Positions 10,601 through 25,000 of a stretch of DNA of 64,000 nt are shown here, one piece after another. A program made the translations under genes and the position numbers. How positions within the stretch are numbered: the stretch's first letter is position 1; each line of letters starts with the position of its first letter. This DNA is from Hoplostethus atlanticus. Its lineage: Eukaryota; Chordata; Actinopteri; Trachichthyiformes; Trachichthyidae. The notes beneath the pieces are model-generated. The model ran no database searches and was not told where the DNA came from. It was given only the letters and a program-made list of their open reading frames with translations. The DNA is taken from assembly GCA_034670405.1 (NCBI GenBank), contig JAXDDX010000010.1, positions 4,696,501 to 4,760,500 of the forward strand. The letters are read 5' to 3'.

Positions 10601-13600
10601 CTGTTTTCTGATTTTGAAAACCTAATAAGGCTGTGCCTCTCAGTCCCCATCTCTGTTGCGGGTTCGGAGTGCTTTTTCTCAGCACTGCGTAGGCTGAAGG
10701 CCTGGCTTCACAGCACTGACAGGAGAGACTCACCTGCCTGGCCATAATGAATGTCCACAGTGACATTCTCCCTGAAGAAAACCTTCATCAAGTGCACAAC
10801 CAAGAGAAGGTCCATATTCGACAATGTGTGAGACAAATTTTGTGTAATGTCAGATAGGCTAATCAAATATTGGCCAAGGAATTTGCCAGGGCGCAACTTG
10901 TGATTTCACAATTAAAATGTTAATTTTAACGTTTCATTATGAGCTGCTCTGTTGTGCAATGTGTAAAATTCATAAAAATCTTCACCAAAGTCACTAAAGT
11001 TTGCAATCTATGCAAAAATCTCCCCCCCTATTTCTTACATATATCAATGGAGTTGAACCCAAGGCGTACCGAGTCCCTGGCACCGTACCCAGCTTAGCCA
11101 CCGGACTGCCCTGAAGCTCTCATCCTTTAAAAGGGAATACTACAGAATCTCAGTGCACAAATATGGTTTCCCTATTCCCCAGGGCAATTCAAAACATGAT
11201 CTGTTCCTATAAATGGAGTCAAATTGAATTTTCTGTTTGTGATTTGAACAATAGCATATCAGCATCTTCAATTACAGAACATTATGCTGTCAAGACAAAA
11301 GCGTATCAATTTCAGTTAGTGAGCATTCACTACTTTCCCCAGTAGCCAGAAGAGAAGAATTGGAGAGATGAGAGAGAAGAATTTGAAACACCGATGCGCA
11401 GCTCTATTGGAAATGAAGTGGAATAGATTGAAATTGGTAACAGTGAAAGCAGATGGAGATGAAGATGGATTTTCTGCAAACATGGTATATCTGCACATCT
11501 GCATTGCTCCTTGGATGGACTGAAAATAAGTGAATCTGTGAACTGCAAACATCTGTAAATGTGTCAGTTGCCATCATAGGGAGAGCTCTTTTTAGCCAGT
11601 AGCATCATGAAGACGCTCTCTCTTTACATTAGAGGTGCACCAATACTATTTCTTCTGAGCCGATAAGAGTACTGACTTCTTTATTAAGGCTGGGGACGCA
11701 CTAGAGGATTATCGGGTGGATTAACACCATATTTGGACATCCCGACAATCAGGAGGGAATACCCAATCAGAGGCTTGGTCAGGACTGGTAGCGAGTTTAC
11801 AGATTCAATCTGAACCACAACGATCGACTCGCAGACTGATCTGGACTGCCCCGATCATATCAAACATGTTTGATACTTATGACTCGATGTCTGGGCGGGT
11901 CCTGAAGTGTGTGAGGATCACTGATTGGAGACTATAGCCAAAGAGAGCCGTGGATAATCTGTTATATTGTTAAGTGTGTGATGGGTAACGGTGTAGGTTT
12001 CAATTCAGCTTTGGGGGGGACAACCACTGGGTCAAACTCTGGGCAGCAAATCAGACTGGCATTCTATGGGATAGTTGTAGGCTAAATACAACTCTGTTTG
12101 CCCTCACTACATCGACAAGTTGAAACAAAAGCTACAAATCTACATGAGAAAAGTAGGAGAATTATTGGTCAAGATGAAATACAGTAAGATGTTGCTAAAC
12201 TGAATCCCTGATCTGAAGAATTTGTTGTTGGAAAGGAGATTCAAACATATAGATGAAGGGCTCCGTTTGTTTAAAGGGTATTGGTGCTTCTAAAAGTGCA
12301 GAGGGAGTATAAAGTATGTGTGTTTGAAGCAGAAATAATTGGGGGCGACAATTCAACATCTCCTAATATTGAAGGGGTCATGTCCCCCTGTCTCCCCTCA
12401 AATCTACGCTTATGGTGAGGGCTCGTCTTTTACTCTTTATTTACCAACCTACACCTCTATTCTTTGCTGTTCCCATGAAACAAATTTCCCCTCGGATCAA
12501 TAAAGTGCATGTTATCTTACGCTTTCCACAGTCTCCCATTAATTGTCAGTGGAGCAGCTCCACATTGTACACCTTGCTGACATCTCAGGTTAGAGTTTGA
12601 GTCTGTGGTTTTCTCATTTTGGGATAGCGTTCGTTGTCACCGGGGTTGAATGAACGGTCCTAGGCCAGAGGAATGTTCACTTCAATTCAATGTTCAATTC
12701 AAGCTTCATTGTCCCTTAAGGGAAATCTGGCTTGCAGACAGGTTGTACAATAAAAACATAACAAAAAACCCCAGTAAAAACACATCAAAAAGACACACAT
12801 CACCTCAACATACAGAGACAAACGTCAGACGAGACAAGGTGTCAATAGCTCAATATGGTGCAATAAAAAGTCGCTCACTGGTGCAACATAGAAAGTTCTA
12901 ACACAAGCTGCTACATCATTCATGTGCAAATCAAGCCATCTAATTGGAGCGGAGATGAATGAGTCTCCAGTTCTTTTACTTTAGGTTTAGCTACCAACAA
13001 CTGAGACAACAGGACCTGACTTATACAGTGCAGAGGGGCAGTCAAAGACAACAATAAACTATACAAATCTCTCTACATACTGTATCCACTGGTCAGGGCC
13101 TTTACTTACCTCAGCAAAAAAGATGAATAGGGACAGGCTGTTATTTCTTTTGGCACCTAAAAGTGAATTAAGCTGCTCAAATTGAATTGCCCCTTTAGAC
13201 CTATAGCTTAAAAATATCATGTAGTTAACTGGTGTCAGATTCTGCTACTACTACTACTAAGAATAATGATGATGATAATGAATATCTCGAAATAACCACA
13301 CAAATAAGTGATTGATTACCGGTAACATAGCGGTAGGCTACCCGAACATACTGGTCATCAGTCTTGTAAACAAAGCATCAGTGCATCAAAACGGAATGAA
13401 ACAAAAAACGCCAAAGCCACAGAAGTGAATCAATAAAAGCTCTTTGTCATGTATTCACTAAGAAACAGGAGCAATGCTGCATAGCGATCCAAGCAGGTGA
13501 GTTTATGTTCGTTGATGAGTTTCAAGGCTTTCGCACCACTACTTCTGTCTGTGGTTGTCTTCCATTACATGCAGTGTCTCTTTTTGTGATATCTTAGTTC

Positions 13601-16600
13601 TAATAATGATATTTTAGCCTATAAATATTGTAATTGTGGTAATTCCAGATCTGGCTTTTATTGGGAACCAGCCTTTATTTATATTTACACACAACACTCC
13701 CTGACTATTCTTAGAGGCCACTACTTGAGACCCGGCCTTGCAGCTGTAGAGGGAAGTAGTGCATTAGTCTCGTGACCCATGAGGAAGTTGCACTGAATAG
13801 AATCAGATGCATGAAGTAAATTATGAGCTTTGGATAACCTCCATTCCTGAAGAGGAAAATAATGTCAGTGTGCACGGCCTGAAGTACATAACGCTGTGCA
13901 GACATTATAATGCTTGGGTATAATAAATAGCAATGTAATAAATAGTGACAGAATTAGGTTTACAGTCCTTACAGTGCTAATGGGTGTTAAGGCCTCCAGA
14001 GATTGCCGGGGGTTTGCAGAGGTAAGAGTCTCAGGATCACCGCTCTTGGTCTTAATGGGCCGGTACCGTCTCCCCGAGTGTGTTTTCCACACTGATTGTT
14101 GGCGGGTGGATTTATTCTGTGGTTACATGCAATTCCATTCAATTGAGTCCAGTCCATTCATTCATTCACTGTCTTTACCATGCGGTTTTCCTAATCAGGG
14201 TCATAGGGGGCTGGAACCTATCCCAGCATGCATTGGGTGAAAGGCAGGGAAACAGTCTGGGCATACTCACATCAATACCTATGGGTAATTCAGAGTCTCC
14301 AGTCCACCTGACTTGCATGACTTTGGACTGTGGGAGGAAACCGAGGAAACTGGAGGAACCCCGCCAACACGGGGAGATCGTGCAAACTCCACAAAGAAAA
14401 GGGGAACCGAATCCGGGGCCTTCTTGCTGAGTGCTAACCACTGAGTCACCAAGCCGCCCCAAGTCAATTCAATTCAATTTAAACTTTATCGTCCTGTAAG
14501 CAAAATTTGGCTTGCAGACAGAAACACCCAGGAAAACACAGAACAATCACACAGTAAAAACAAAAGAAATTCAATATATTGATATGTGTCAACAAAAAGT
14601 GAGTAATCCCGTTCTTAGACAGGCATATTATACTACATCATTCCATCACTTTGGTTCCCAACCTGTTAGATATGAGAGACAGGTGATCTTTAATCAGTCA
14701 GGTTGGTTATCTGTTGCCTCATACAGCTGATTTTGGGTGGGCACCACCTCAGTAGGGGAATAGCTCAGTTCTAGACCCTAATTGAGATGTGATGAATATG
14801 TTTGTCTTTGAAATTGCGCTATGATGGATTCATTTTCCTGATTATTTTACCTATAGATTAAACTGTGATTAATAGCTGAATTAATGTCTGGAGGCTCCTT
14901 AATGACTCTGCGGGGTCCTCTCCTCTCAAAATTTAACGATCTGCTGAATAATTGATTGGAATTTGCTTATTATCACCTGTGGATACATCATTCATTTAAA
15001 ACCCCAGCTCATGCCAGTGGATAACTTTGGAACTTGTGTTTAATTGCTTTTCATAATGAGGTTGCTGGATGGTTCAGCCCTCGCAGTCTCTCTGTCACTC
15101 AAGTAGGACAGCTGGCGTTGGCATTACGGCAACAGCGTAGCACCACAAACCCTCCCACATGCTAAATATGTCTTTAAAATGGAGCTTCCCAACCTTTTTT
15201 TGGGTTGGCGACTCCCATAAACTGCTATGACACTGCCTCTAAAATAGTTCTGTCTTGATATTTACACACGGCCTGTAAGATAAATTAAGGCTGGGCATTT
15301 TTGGTGAATATTGTGAAGGCAATATGAACTATGATGCAGGAGAACACACCTTTTTGTACATATTTTCAGCATATACAAGTTCTCTAAGAGAACTAGGAAC
15401 CTAGGATTGTTAAAGATTTTCGCTGACATGAACATTAATTTGTAGGTCAGGGATTCAGCTCAGATATGATACATTTGATTTATTTGACGTCTCTCCTGAA
15501 GTGCAAATAGGTAGAATAGGTAGAACTATGACAGAAGAGGCAAACAAAGAAAAATCAAAAACTGTTTTAGCATTTGTTTTAACCCGTAATACCAGATAGG
15601 CGGGGTTTTAGGACAATTCAGATAATGTCAGGTAAGTTGTCAATCTCAGAGAAGTAGACTAAATAGACTTCTAAACACTTTCTGGCCCTCAGTGTACTGT
15701 CCTATGTGGTAAATGCCAACCCATCGTGCACTCCAAGTAGTTAAGAAAGAATAATTTGCAAATACTTTTCAACTCAGGTGTGTTTCAAATATACAGTTAC
15801 CGTTCTATTGGCCCTGGCCCTTTGCAAGCCCTGCTGTGGAGGCTACTCGAGGCCTTTTGGCACCTGTTAATCATCACTAACTGCAAGGACAAAAGACTAA
15901 CACAAGAGGGCAGCATTTCATAGGAGTTGTTGTGCCTGCATTTCTTTTACTTATAAATGATACTTTTCGTGGTTCTGTGGCTCAATGGGTGGAGCCAGGC
16001 ACTAACACTCCCACTGGGGGCACCCGTGTTATACTTAGGGCTGTAAAAGGACTTGTGTTTCAATTTATTTCATATAGCATAGTAGTATCAGTATCTGTAA
16101 ATGTGAAAAATAAGAGGAGGTTGTCTGGACTTTTAAGGTTAAAATAACCTCATATGGTAACAGTACTATCAGAATCAGAATAACTTCAATGACCAAGGGC
16201 AATAAATGTCTAGGAATTTGTCTTGCATAGTGCATGCTACTGGCACACATGGTACATGGACAGCAGGATCTCATATACAGTGCAAAAGGGCATGCACGAC
16301 TATACTATGGACTGTAGATTATTACATACCACCACTACATACAGTATATAAATTCAACATTTAACACCAATGTGTATACAGTTGAGTTGCAGCTGTAAAG
16401 AGAAGGGTAGTGAGTGACCACTTCCAAACCACCTCATACCTGTTGCTATAGTACAGACTGATCTATCGGAGGGCATAACACAGCAGAACACATTTCAAAG
16501 CTTTAGCGGTTTCTCTCTTTAAAGGAAAATTCCACCCTCGGATACTTAGTTATTTTGTGTTGAAATGCTGTAATTTGAGCTTTTTGTTGTACCCACTCAT

Positions 16601-18331
16601 CTGCCTCATTTACTTCTACTTCAGTAGAAGTAGCTGCAGTAGAAGTAGATGAGGCAGAATGCCCAGATGAGGCAGAATGCCCAGAATGCCTTTCGAAACA
16701 CTGAGAATGAGTGTGAACGTGTTGCATCCGCTGGGGGTTAATACCTGCAAGTGGAGAGAGCAATATTGATAGAATAGGAAGAGCAAGAGAGTGAGAAAAA
16801 GGGAGAGTCGTGCCACTTACTCAAAACGCAACATGTTTTGTGGCTGCATTGCATTAGAGTAGAGAAAGTGGCATCTCGTCCTCATCTATCATAGATTTCT
16901 CCCTGTATGATTGTTGAACGGTGGGTCTAGAAAGAAGACGTTGCTCTTTGATTCTGACTGACTGAAAGAAACCTGACCTTTACCTTTACCTTTACCTTTA
17001 CCTTTACCGACGTCACGTTGTATCTTCACTAGCTGTTTTAACAGTGTTATCGGGTGGAGTTTTCCTTTTTATTGGGTGGCTGCCGGCCAGATGGCCTAGG
17101 TATTCACCATCTGGTTTGTATAGGTCCATTTAAGCACTTCTATCCTAATGCATTGGTCAAATCATATGCAATTTACTGTCCCTTCAGGTGAATGGTACAC
17201 CAGGCCAAGGGAAGGTATATGGAAATCCCTCTGGGCAAAACACTGAAACATTTTAAAAGATCAAACTAACACAGGGCCATAGATTATTTTCCTCTCTGCC
17301 TGTCAATCATACAGTATATACACTATTTACCGTAGTAAAGATAAATCAGATTCCAATCCCTCTTACTATACTCTTAAATACTATATCTAGACACAATCTG
17401 ACACATCAGAACCAATCTGGCGGACCTCTGCTTACAAAACAGTTCATGTTTTTACTGATAGAATCATCTGTGTTTTTGAAATATGGACTGATGAATTTCA
17501 GGTAGCAACATTGGATATTTAGAGGTTTGGAATGAAGCCTGGGCACAGGAATTTGTCTCGGTGGCACTGACGCAGAGACACATCAACAACTCCATGTTGA
17601 TACATCCTCTGTCTGCATTCAGATGATAATGCCAGGTGTAAAAGGAGGCCAACATCATTCTCACGCCAGCCGTAATTACGCCTCCCCTCGACTCCCCAGT
17701 AGGCTACACGCTTCACGGACAGACATTCCTGTCGATTATCCAATAAAGCCACGTTGTTGCCTCCCTAACTGTAGCCAGTCAACCTGTACGCAGCCCGATG
17801 TGAACCCTGCTGTAAAGAGAGTTGCAGATCGTCATCGCCTCTCACACTGACGACAAAATAGCGGGCCGCGGCGTTGCCGTCTCGACAGGATAAGCGGTAG
17901 CAGGGAAATGAAAGGGAATGGTGTTTATTCCCAGAGCTCAGCCCCTCTGTCGGGCTGTCACTCTTCCCATGACCCTGAGGGGAGAAACGGAAGGCATCCT
18001 GAGCTTCCTTCCTTCCATACCTGTTAAATCATTCATCATCCAACTGCCTGATTATTTTAAAAAGCTAACAAGGCTTTGGTTTTGTGTGTGTGAGAGAGAG
18101 AGGCATAGTGAAGGCATAGCTTGCGGTGTGATGCGCCCCGCGGCCCATTATCCCTCCCCCCCCCCATCCCCCCGTCCCCCCGTCCCCCTTCCCTCATACT
18201 CCCCCTCGGTGCAACATTCTTTTGGAGCCCACAAAACTTTAGCGGAGGAGAGACTTCTGCCTCCTCCTCCTCCCCCTCCTTTTCTTCTCTGCTCTCTACT
18301 CTTTGCCTCTATCCTCCTGTCCTTGGCAGGG

Positions 18332-18363
<32 letters not shown>

Positions 18364-20285
18364 CTGATCTGTCTGCTGTGTGTGTGTTTGGCTGTATGAG
18401 TGCTTGTATGTGTGTGTGAATGGAAAGCTCAGAGCCAGAGGAATAGAGGCCTTCCCGGGTTGTCTTGCCTGGCAGACAGGACCAGGCAGTGTGTGTGTGT
18501 GTGGGTGTGTGTGTGTATGTTAGCGTGTGTGTGTGATGAGCCAGTGGGTACCAGCATGGTTTTGTGGCAGCTGGCACTTAACCTCCCAGCTCCTCCGCTG
18601 CCACTCTTACCTATGATGTGTTAATAAACAAACTTGAGTTGTGAGTTATGCATCCACCTGTGTGAATGACTTTGCTGTAACTCTGTGGTGGCGTCGTCCT
18701 GTTTATTATTACCTAGTGTTTGCACAGTCTTACACTACTCCTAATGTGTGTTTATGTCACCAAGACAGATTCCTTCACATTGATGGTACTTGAATGGTGA
18801 ATCAAGTACAAACTGATTCTGATCCCAGCTTTCCAGTCTCAAGTTCACTCGAGTTCGTTCATTAACCCATTAATCAGGTCATCAATAAGTTGGTTTTCAC
18901 TTGAGACAGGTTGTCATTATTAAAGTCACAATGCAATTGACTTTTTGAGAGTCTTGCTTCCCTAATTTGGTATATTTCCAAAATCTGTGATGGAATTTGT
19001 AATGTACGCCTACTACACTATGAAGTAACCACTAAAGATACTAAAGGTTTTCCAGGAAGTAAAAGTCATCGAACTTTGATATAAAAATACAAGAAAATAA
19101 ATAGGTGTATATAATGACATGGAAAAATAGCAATTTTTGACTTCAACTCAGTGGCCCACAGAAGAACTACTGGTTGACCACAGGGGCAGGTAGTAAAATA
19201 AAATGTGGACGGAGCAGCGGAATGTTGCAGTAGTGGCCAGACAAACACACTGATGCAGATCTGTGGTCAGTAAAAGCAAGAATGAGGGAGTTTAAACTTC
19301 AGCTGCAGTATATGGATGTGATCCTGTTGTTGTTGTTTGTCACACAACGCTCCTCTCCCGTAGCATCCAAGGCAGGTTTCTGCATCAGGGATAGCAGCAC
19401 AGGGTGTTTCCTGGTTTGAATCGGGTCTTTGACGGTGCAGGTGGCTTCATATGCCAATTTGCATTTTAGTGGCATCAGCCATACCGATTTTAAGGTGTTT
19501 GCAGTTTTCATCAAAGTGAATCATTTTAATGCCAGTTAGAGTGAAATCTGAAACCAATTTCTCCACTGAAATGAATGTGAAAATGGAGAAAAGGAGTTTC
19601 AGAGTCTGGGTTTGCATGACTCTAAAACTGAATTGAGACTCATGGCTGTAGACATTTTACTTGACTTGTTCAGGACCTGCAGACACCATGAATTTATTGC
19701 CAAATGCTTTTGAGAGTCAAAACATTCTGTCTGAAACAGTCTGAAAAAGAAGATAAAAGTTGCTAAATCTACTGACTGAGTGTTTTAGCCACGCCGGCTC
19801 AGTGGAAAGCTGTTTCTCCTGCTTAGTTGTGTGATAAACCCCAACCCTCTGCTGGTGAGATGGCCGCATTGCACCAAAAGTCAACAGATTCAAAGTGATC
19901 AGCGGTCGGCTGCTGCATCAGATCCTTTGTATTGGTATTATTGGCATGCCGACACACAGCTCCCTCCCTCCTGCCATAGTGAGACATCAGAGCGCAGCAG
20001 TCTGACACCATGACCCGTCGCTAACATGCTTGTCTCCGTTTCACTCTCCGCCTCCACCGATAGGCTGCCACCTTGTTTCCTTTTTCCTTTTGTCATGACC
20101 TTTTTTCATGTCTGCAAGGCATGCTACTGCTCCCCCCCTGTCTGTCTGTCTCTCTTTCTTTCTCTCTCTCTCTCGTTCTCTGTTGCCCATCCACCGCCTC
20201 CTTGCCCTCTCCTTCACCTCTGAAACTGACCCGTTTCTTTTCATCTGTGGAGTGGCCCTGTATTCAATTATTTCTCTGTTTCCCC

Positions 20286-20333
<48 letters not shown>

Positions 20334-21986
20334 GGAGTCTTCTGTGACCTCTCAGACTACCAGACAGTGTCCTTTGACCCAGGCCATGATGATGCCGTCT
20401 CCCTCTCCTTCCAGCCCTACCCTCCACACATCCTCCTCCTCCTCCTCCTCCTCCTCCTCCTCCTCCTCCCCTGCCTCCCCTCTCAGTCCTCTGCCTCGTA
20501 TTTCCTTTCTTTTCCGTCCCCCTCCAGTGACCCCATCAGAAAATATCAACATTTTTGTGTCCAGAAATAGTGTAGTGAGGCTGCGCTAGCTTAGAGGTTA
20601 TAGAAGCGGGCTGGAAACCCTCAACAAATACTGTCGAGGTGCCCTTGAGCAAGGCACCTAACCTGTACTGGACTGCCTACTCCCCTACCCAAATATAGCA
20701 TTCATTTGAGGAGTCTCATTCCAAAATGAGACATGCACCAGATGAAAAATGTGATATGAGATGTGGAGTGAGATGTGTATGGTATTTTGGAACAAAGGCA
20801 TTCTTTCAAGCAAATCATTTGTTTCCCGGGGACGAAATGGGAGTGACAACTGATTCCCACCAATTGAAACAGACACACGTGCTGTGTATCGCTGCCCTGG
20901 CTGCACACCTGATTTAGACTGGCACTGTGACTGGTGGAGATAATTGTCCATCACTTTCCATCACCCTCCCTTTTCAGAGGAGCTACGAGATTTGAAAGGG
21001 CTGATGAGGTCTCTGCTGGTGGCGGTGCATCTGACCATTTCATTTCAGAAAACTTCAAATAAATAAATTCAAATGACCTCATAGCCCCTTCTTGTGTTTT
21101 GGAAATGGGATATTTGCTGGTCATCCATCCACTCACAGATCATTTCCAGAAACTAGTTTTGTCCGAGCTACTTTTCCATAGACAGGTGGAGGAGCCAATA
21201 GGTCGCCAATGTTTGGAAGTCGAGCAGCTGCTAGTTACGAATCTTCATGATGAATTAAATGAAGCTGAAGGAATAAATTGCCATGAGTGCAGGCCGGTTT
21301 TTGAAATATATTTGGAGGTTTCCATCGTCAGGTGGGTGACTATTAAGAAAAGCCTTGATGCCCTCCTGCTTCTCCCGGCCCCTAGCCCTCCACCACCTCC
21401 CCTCCCTCCTCCCCGTCTGTTAAGCGATGTCCACAGAAGTCAGGACACCCGATGTGACAGGAGCGCCGCGGTGCCTGCCTCCTGTTCTCCGTGGCCTTGC
21501 TGCGAGCGAGGCGTCACGTCCTGTTTATCTCTCTGTCTCTTCCTTGCTCTTCCAGAAGGGCCCCGTGGCGCCGGCCGTGACGGCTCCGCAGCAGGCCCCC
21601 GTGGTTATGGCCCCCCAGGCCCAGGCCGCCTCCCAGCCAGTGCAGCCCCCGCAGACGGCCATCGCCGCGCCCCCCGGAGGTCCTATTATCTCCCAGGTCT
21701 GTTTTCCGTGCCGCCCACCCCAAGCAGGCTGGCTGTGTCACCAGCACAGCCCCGGACCCACAGCCTCACCGCCTCACACAGCTGGGCATGGACAGAGTCT
21801 CACACATGCCCGTATACACACACAAGCACACACACACCCAAGGACATACAGACACACACATACCGGCATGCACTTGTGCACGCACCCATGTATGCACACA
21901 CACAGACAGACACACACACACACACATGGACACAGGGACATACAGATACACTCCTAGATACAGCCACAGGCCCACACACATACACC

Positions 21987-22057
<71 letters not shown>

Positions 22058-25000
22058 TTCCAAATATCCAGGCCAGAGAGCCCTCATAAGAGCCACAGCT
22101 CGTTGCCACTGGCATCTTGGTGGACAGGTGCCATGTCTCATTTGGCTACCAAGATGATTGGGCAGCATGCTAAGTCTGCAGTCTGCACTGATGTTTGACT
22201 GATGCTTGTCACCCTCTTCATCAGTGCAAAGAGGTTTTGTAGTATTCTTGTTTAAGCATTCAAGAAATGGTCTCAAATACTATGTTACTTCCTGTCTGCT
22301 CACCATTTGACCCAGCCCCTTTTACTCTTGACATCAAAGCCTGGTCATAGCACAAGTAATACCTACATCAAATTCTCATCATTTTGTAAACAAGAAGGTG
22401 ACTATGTTGTTTTGTTCTGTATGCTGTGGCAGGAAATGCAAGAGAACGTGAAAAAGTGTAAGAACTTCCTGGCCACACTTATCAAGCTGGCATCCCACAA
22501 CTCTCCGTCCCCTGAGACTTCAAAGAACGTCAAGTCCCTGGTCCAGGACTTGCTGGTGAGCTTCACAATGCCGTTCTTATGGATTATGGATCAGGTTGGG
22601 TATAGTTGGTAATTGGTAACTGACACCGGTTCCAATATGTTTGTAACATTTGTACATTTTGAACATTTGCCCTTTTCTAAATACAATCAGATCATATTCA
22701 CTCGATTCCCTCATTGAATGTTTTTACAAAGAAGAAGAAAAATTCGTACGTGTTAAATTCCCTTTAGTATTTTGAGAATGACTGTAAAAGTTTGACGTTC
22801 AAAGTTGCCACTTTTATGTATTGGTGTAATGTATACTTTCCACCTGTAGATGGCAGCGTGAAACTCTTTCCAAAACCATCCTTGCTCTATTGTGAATGAA
22901 TGAGCTGCACCCCAAGGGGCAGGGGGGTGGGGGCTGGCCAGTTGGTGGATGTTTGAAATGAATTTCATGTTGTTGTGCTCACATCGCCTCGGCAGGCTTC
23001 ACTCGTTGTCTGCTGTCGCTTGTGAAGTGTTGTCACTCATTGAGCTTCACCTTCCAGGATGCCAAGATCGATCCAGAGGAGTTCACCAGCCGGCTGCAGT
23101 CTGAGCTCAAGTCGTCTCCCCAGCCCTACCTGGTGCCCTTCCTCAAGGTGGGTTCCTGGCTCCTACACTCCCCTCTGAAACTGGCTTCATCAACCATAAA
23201 CTAATCCCTTAAACTGACTCTGTAAGGTGTTCCCTGAACTGGGCCCCTTAAACTGACCCCCTAAACCAGTCCCCCTAATTTGGCCCCAAACTGACCTCTA
23301 AACTTCTCCATAAACTGGTCCCCTAAATTAGTGTCCTAAACTGGCTCCCTAAACTGGCCCTCTAAACCAGTCTCCCAAACTAGTCCTCTAAACTGGGCCC
23401 CTACACCAACCCCTAAGCTGGGCCCCTTAACTGCTCCCTAAATTGAACCCTAAATTGGTCTCCCAAACTGCTCCCTAACCTGCCCCCTTAACTCATCCCC
23501 TAACCCGGCTCCCTAAGATGGCTTAAGTAGTCTCCTAAACTGACCCCCTAAAGTAGTCCCTTCCCTGGGCAGCAGGGCCAGTCAGGGCTAGGCCTGCCAG
23601 TAGGATGATGTGACACACACACGCCCACGTGCACGAACGCAGACACACTCCCCTCTAGCCTGACTTCTGACTGTGTGTGACAGTGGCCCCTGCAGCCGTC
23701 CCTGCCAGTAGCCAGCAGGTTTCTTCAGCCAACCGTGATGAGTGTCACATCAAGGCGCCCGGCCGCCCAGCCCAGTCACAAACACACGTTGTCATGCGAT
23801 GTTAGGTCGCTTCCGTCAAAAATCTGCCTGAAATAGTCGCTATGGAGCAACATCAGCTCCTTAGGTCTGCTGCGACAGTGGGTTATCAGAAATGGCTAAT
23901 GGCTGAGGACGTTTCCTGTATGTCAAATACAGTATCAGACACAGATTCACTGTTCTCAACTAAATCAGGCAATGTCAGCTGAGAATACGTTCTTATTTAT
24001 AACATGCAACATGAGAATGAATAAATGTTGAACTACCTTGTCCACTTTTGCTAATTGATTTCTGCCTCTGTCCTTCCCCACTCCCGTCTAAGCAGTGTAA
24101 CTGCATGCATGGCTGTATGGTTGTATGGCTGTAAGCTTTGCCCTCTCTCTGCCCGTCAACAGAAGAGCCTCCCGGCGCTGAGGCTGTCGTTGCTCAGCAG
24201 TCAGCAGCCCCCGATCCAGCCCCAACAGCAGGGAGTCAAACCAGCACCCGGCTGCACCCCTCCTGCCATCGTGGCCGGGCCAGCTGTCCGCGTATGCCAC
24301 CCCAACAGCGTCAGCACCGCCACGGGTGCCACCGCGCTGCCCTCCGGGACCCTCGGACATGCAGCTACCATGGTGCGTACGGACTGTGAAGGACTGGACT
24401 GGACCAGCTGGACCAGACTCCAGTACAGTCACAGTCATCCACCGTTTTTCAGTTTCATTTACAGTTTGCATTTGAGTCATTTAGACTCTGATCCAGACTG
24501 ATTCACCAGCATTACAGGGTGACCCCCTCTCTCACTTCGTATTGAGTGTTGCTCTCTCGCCCGATGTTACAGCCTCACTGGTATGTTAAGCTTGTGACAA
24601 AAATATTGTTTGTCAGTGAGTATTTCAGTTACTAGATTGAGCTAGCAAAGAAATGTACAGGTTTACATGGTTGCATAACAGGTGGCCAATACTAACGAAA
24701 CATTTGTCAAACAGGCAGCTAACAGCTAACAGCTAACAGCTAACAGCTTTGTGAGTGTAGCAATCTAGTAGAGTGGATCTATTCTTCTTGACAATACATG
24801 ATGAGGTTATCCTGGTTATTCCAGGACTGCTGCTGCACACCTAGCTAGGCGCCGTGGGACGGGACGGCATCTGCACTCGTCTGTGTATTTGTTCACGTAA
24901 AACAAGTAGAGCAGTTCAAAGTGAGGCAGTGTTGGTTGAGGCCCCTCCTCTGTAGCGTAAATCGATCCTGCACAATTCTTGCTATGTTGACTATTGGCAC

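Larger units (their letters stand above)
7989..21555 (+). other. taf4 intron 2 (13.6 kb)
   Basis: The longest intron seen. It contains a Harbinger-like element (8270-9087), LINE-type tails (9374-9412, 12481-12512), a hAT transposase remnant (10544-10835), related A/T-rich repeats (12672-12880, 14463-14600), an antisense SINE (about 14150-14462), further SINE pieces (15970-16040, 20579-20685), a strong hairpin with tandem repeats (16601-16690), (TTTACC)n (16976-17008), and dense CT, GT and TCC tracts (18331-20470). A stretch at 11690-11960 resembles another decayed DNA transposon whose second end I could not find. No internal taf4 exon was recognised. Confidence 0.75.

Noticed and set aside
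20041-20589. Ser/Leu-rich and Arg/Glu-rich frames on both strands
   Set aside because: Translations of (CT)n and (TCC)n tracts in intron 2.
21099-22157. 352-codon plus-strand frame rich in His and Thr
   Set aside because: Mostly intron 2/3 sequence in a frame other than exon 3, extended by translation of the (CA)n microsatellite.
23167-23561. Possible CRISPR-like array of short repeats
   Set aside because: Units are 10-14 bases, degenerate and directly adjacent without spacers, in a vertebrate intron: a minisatellite.
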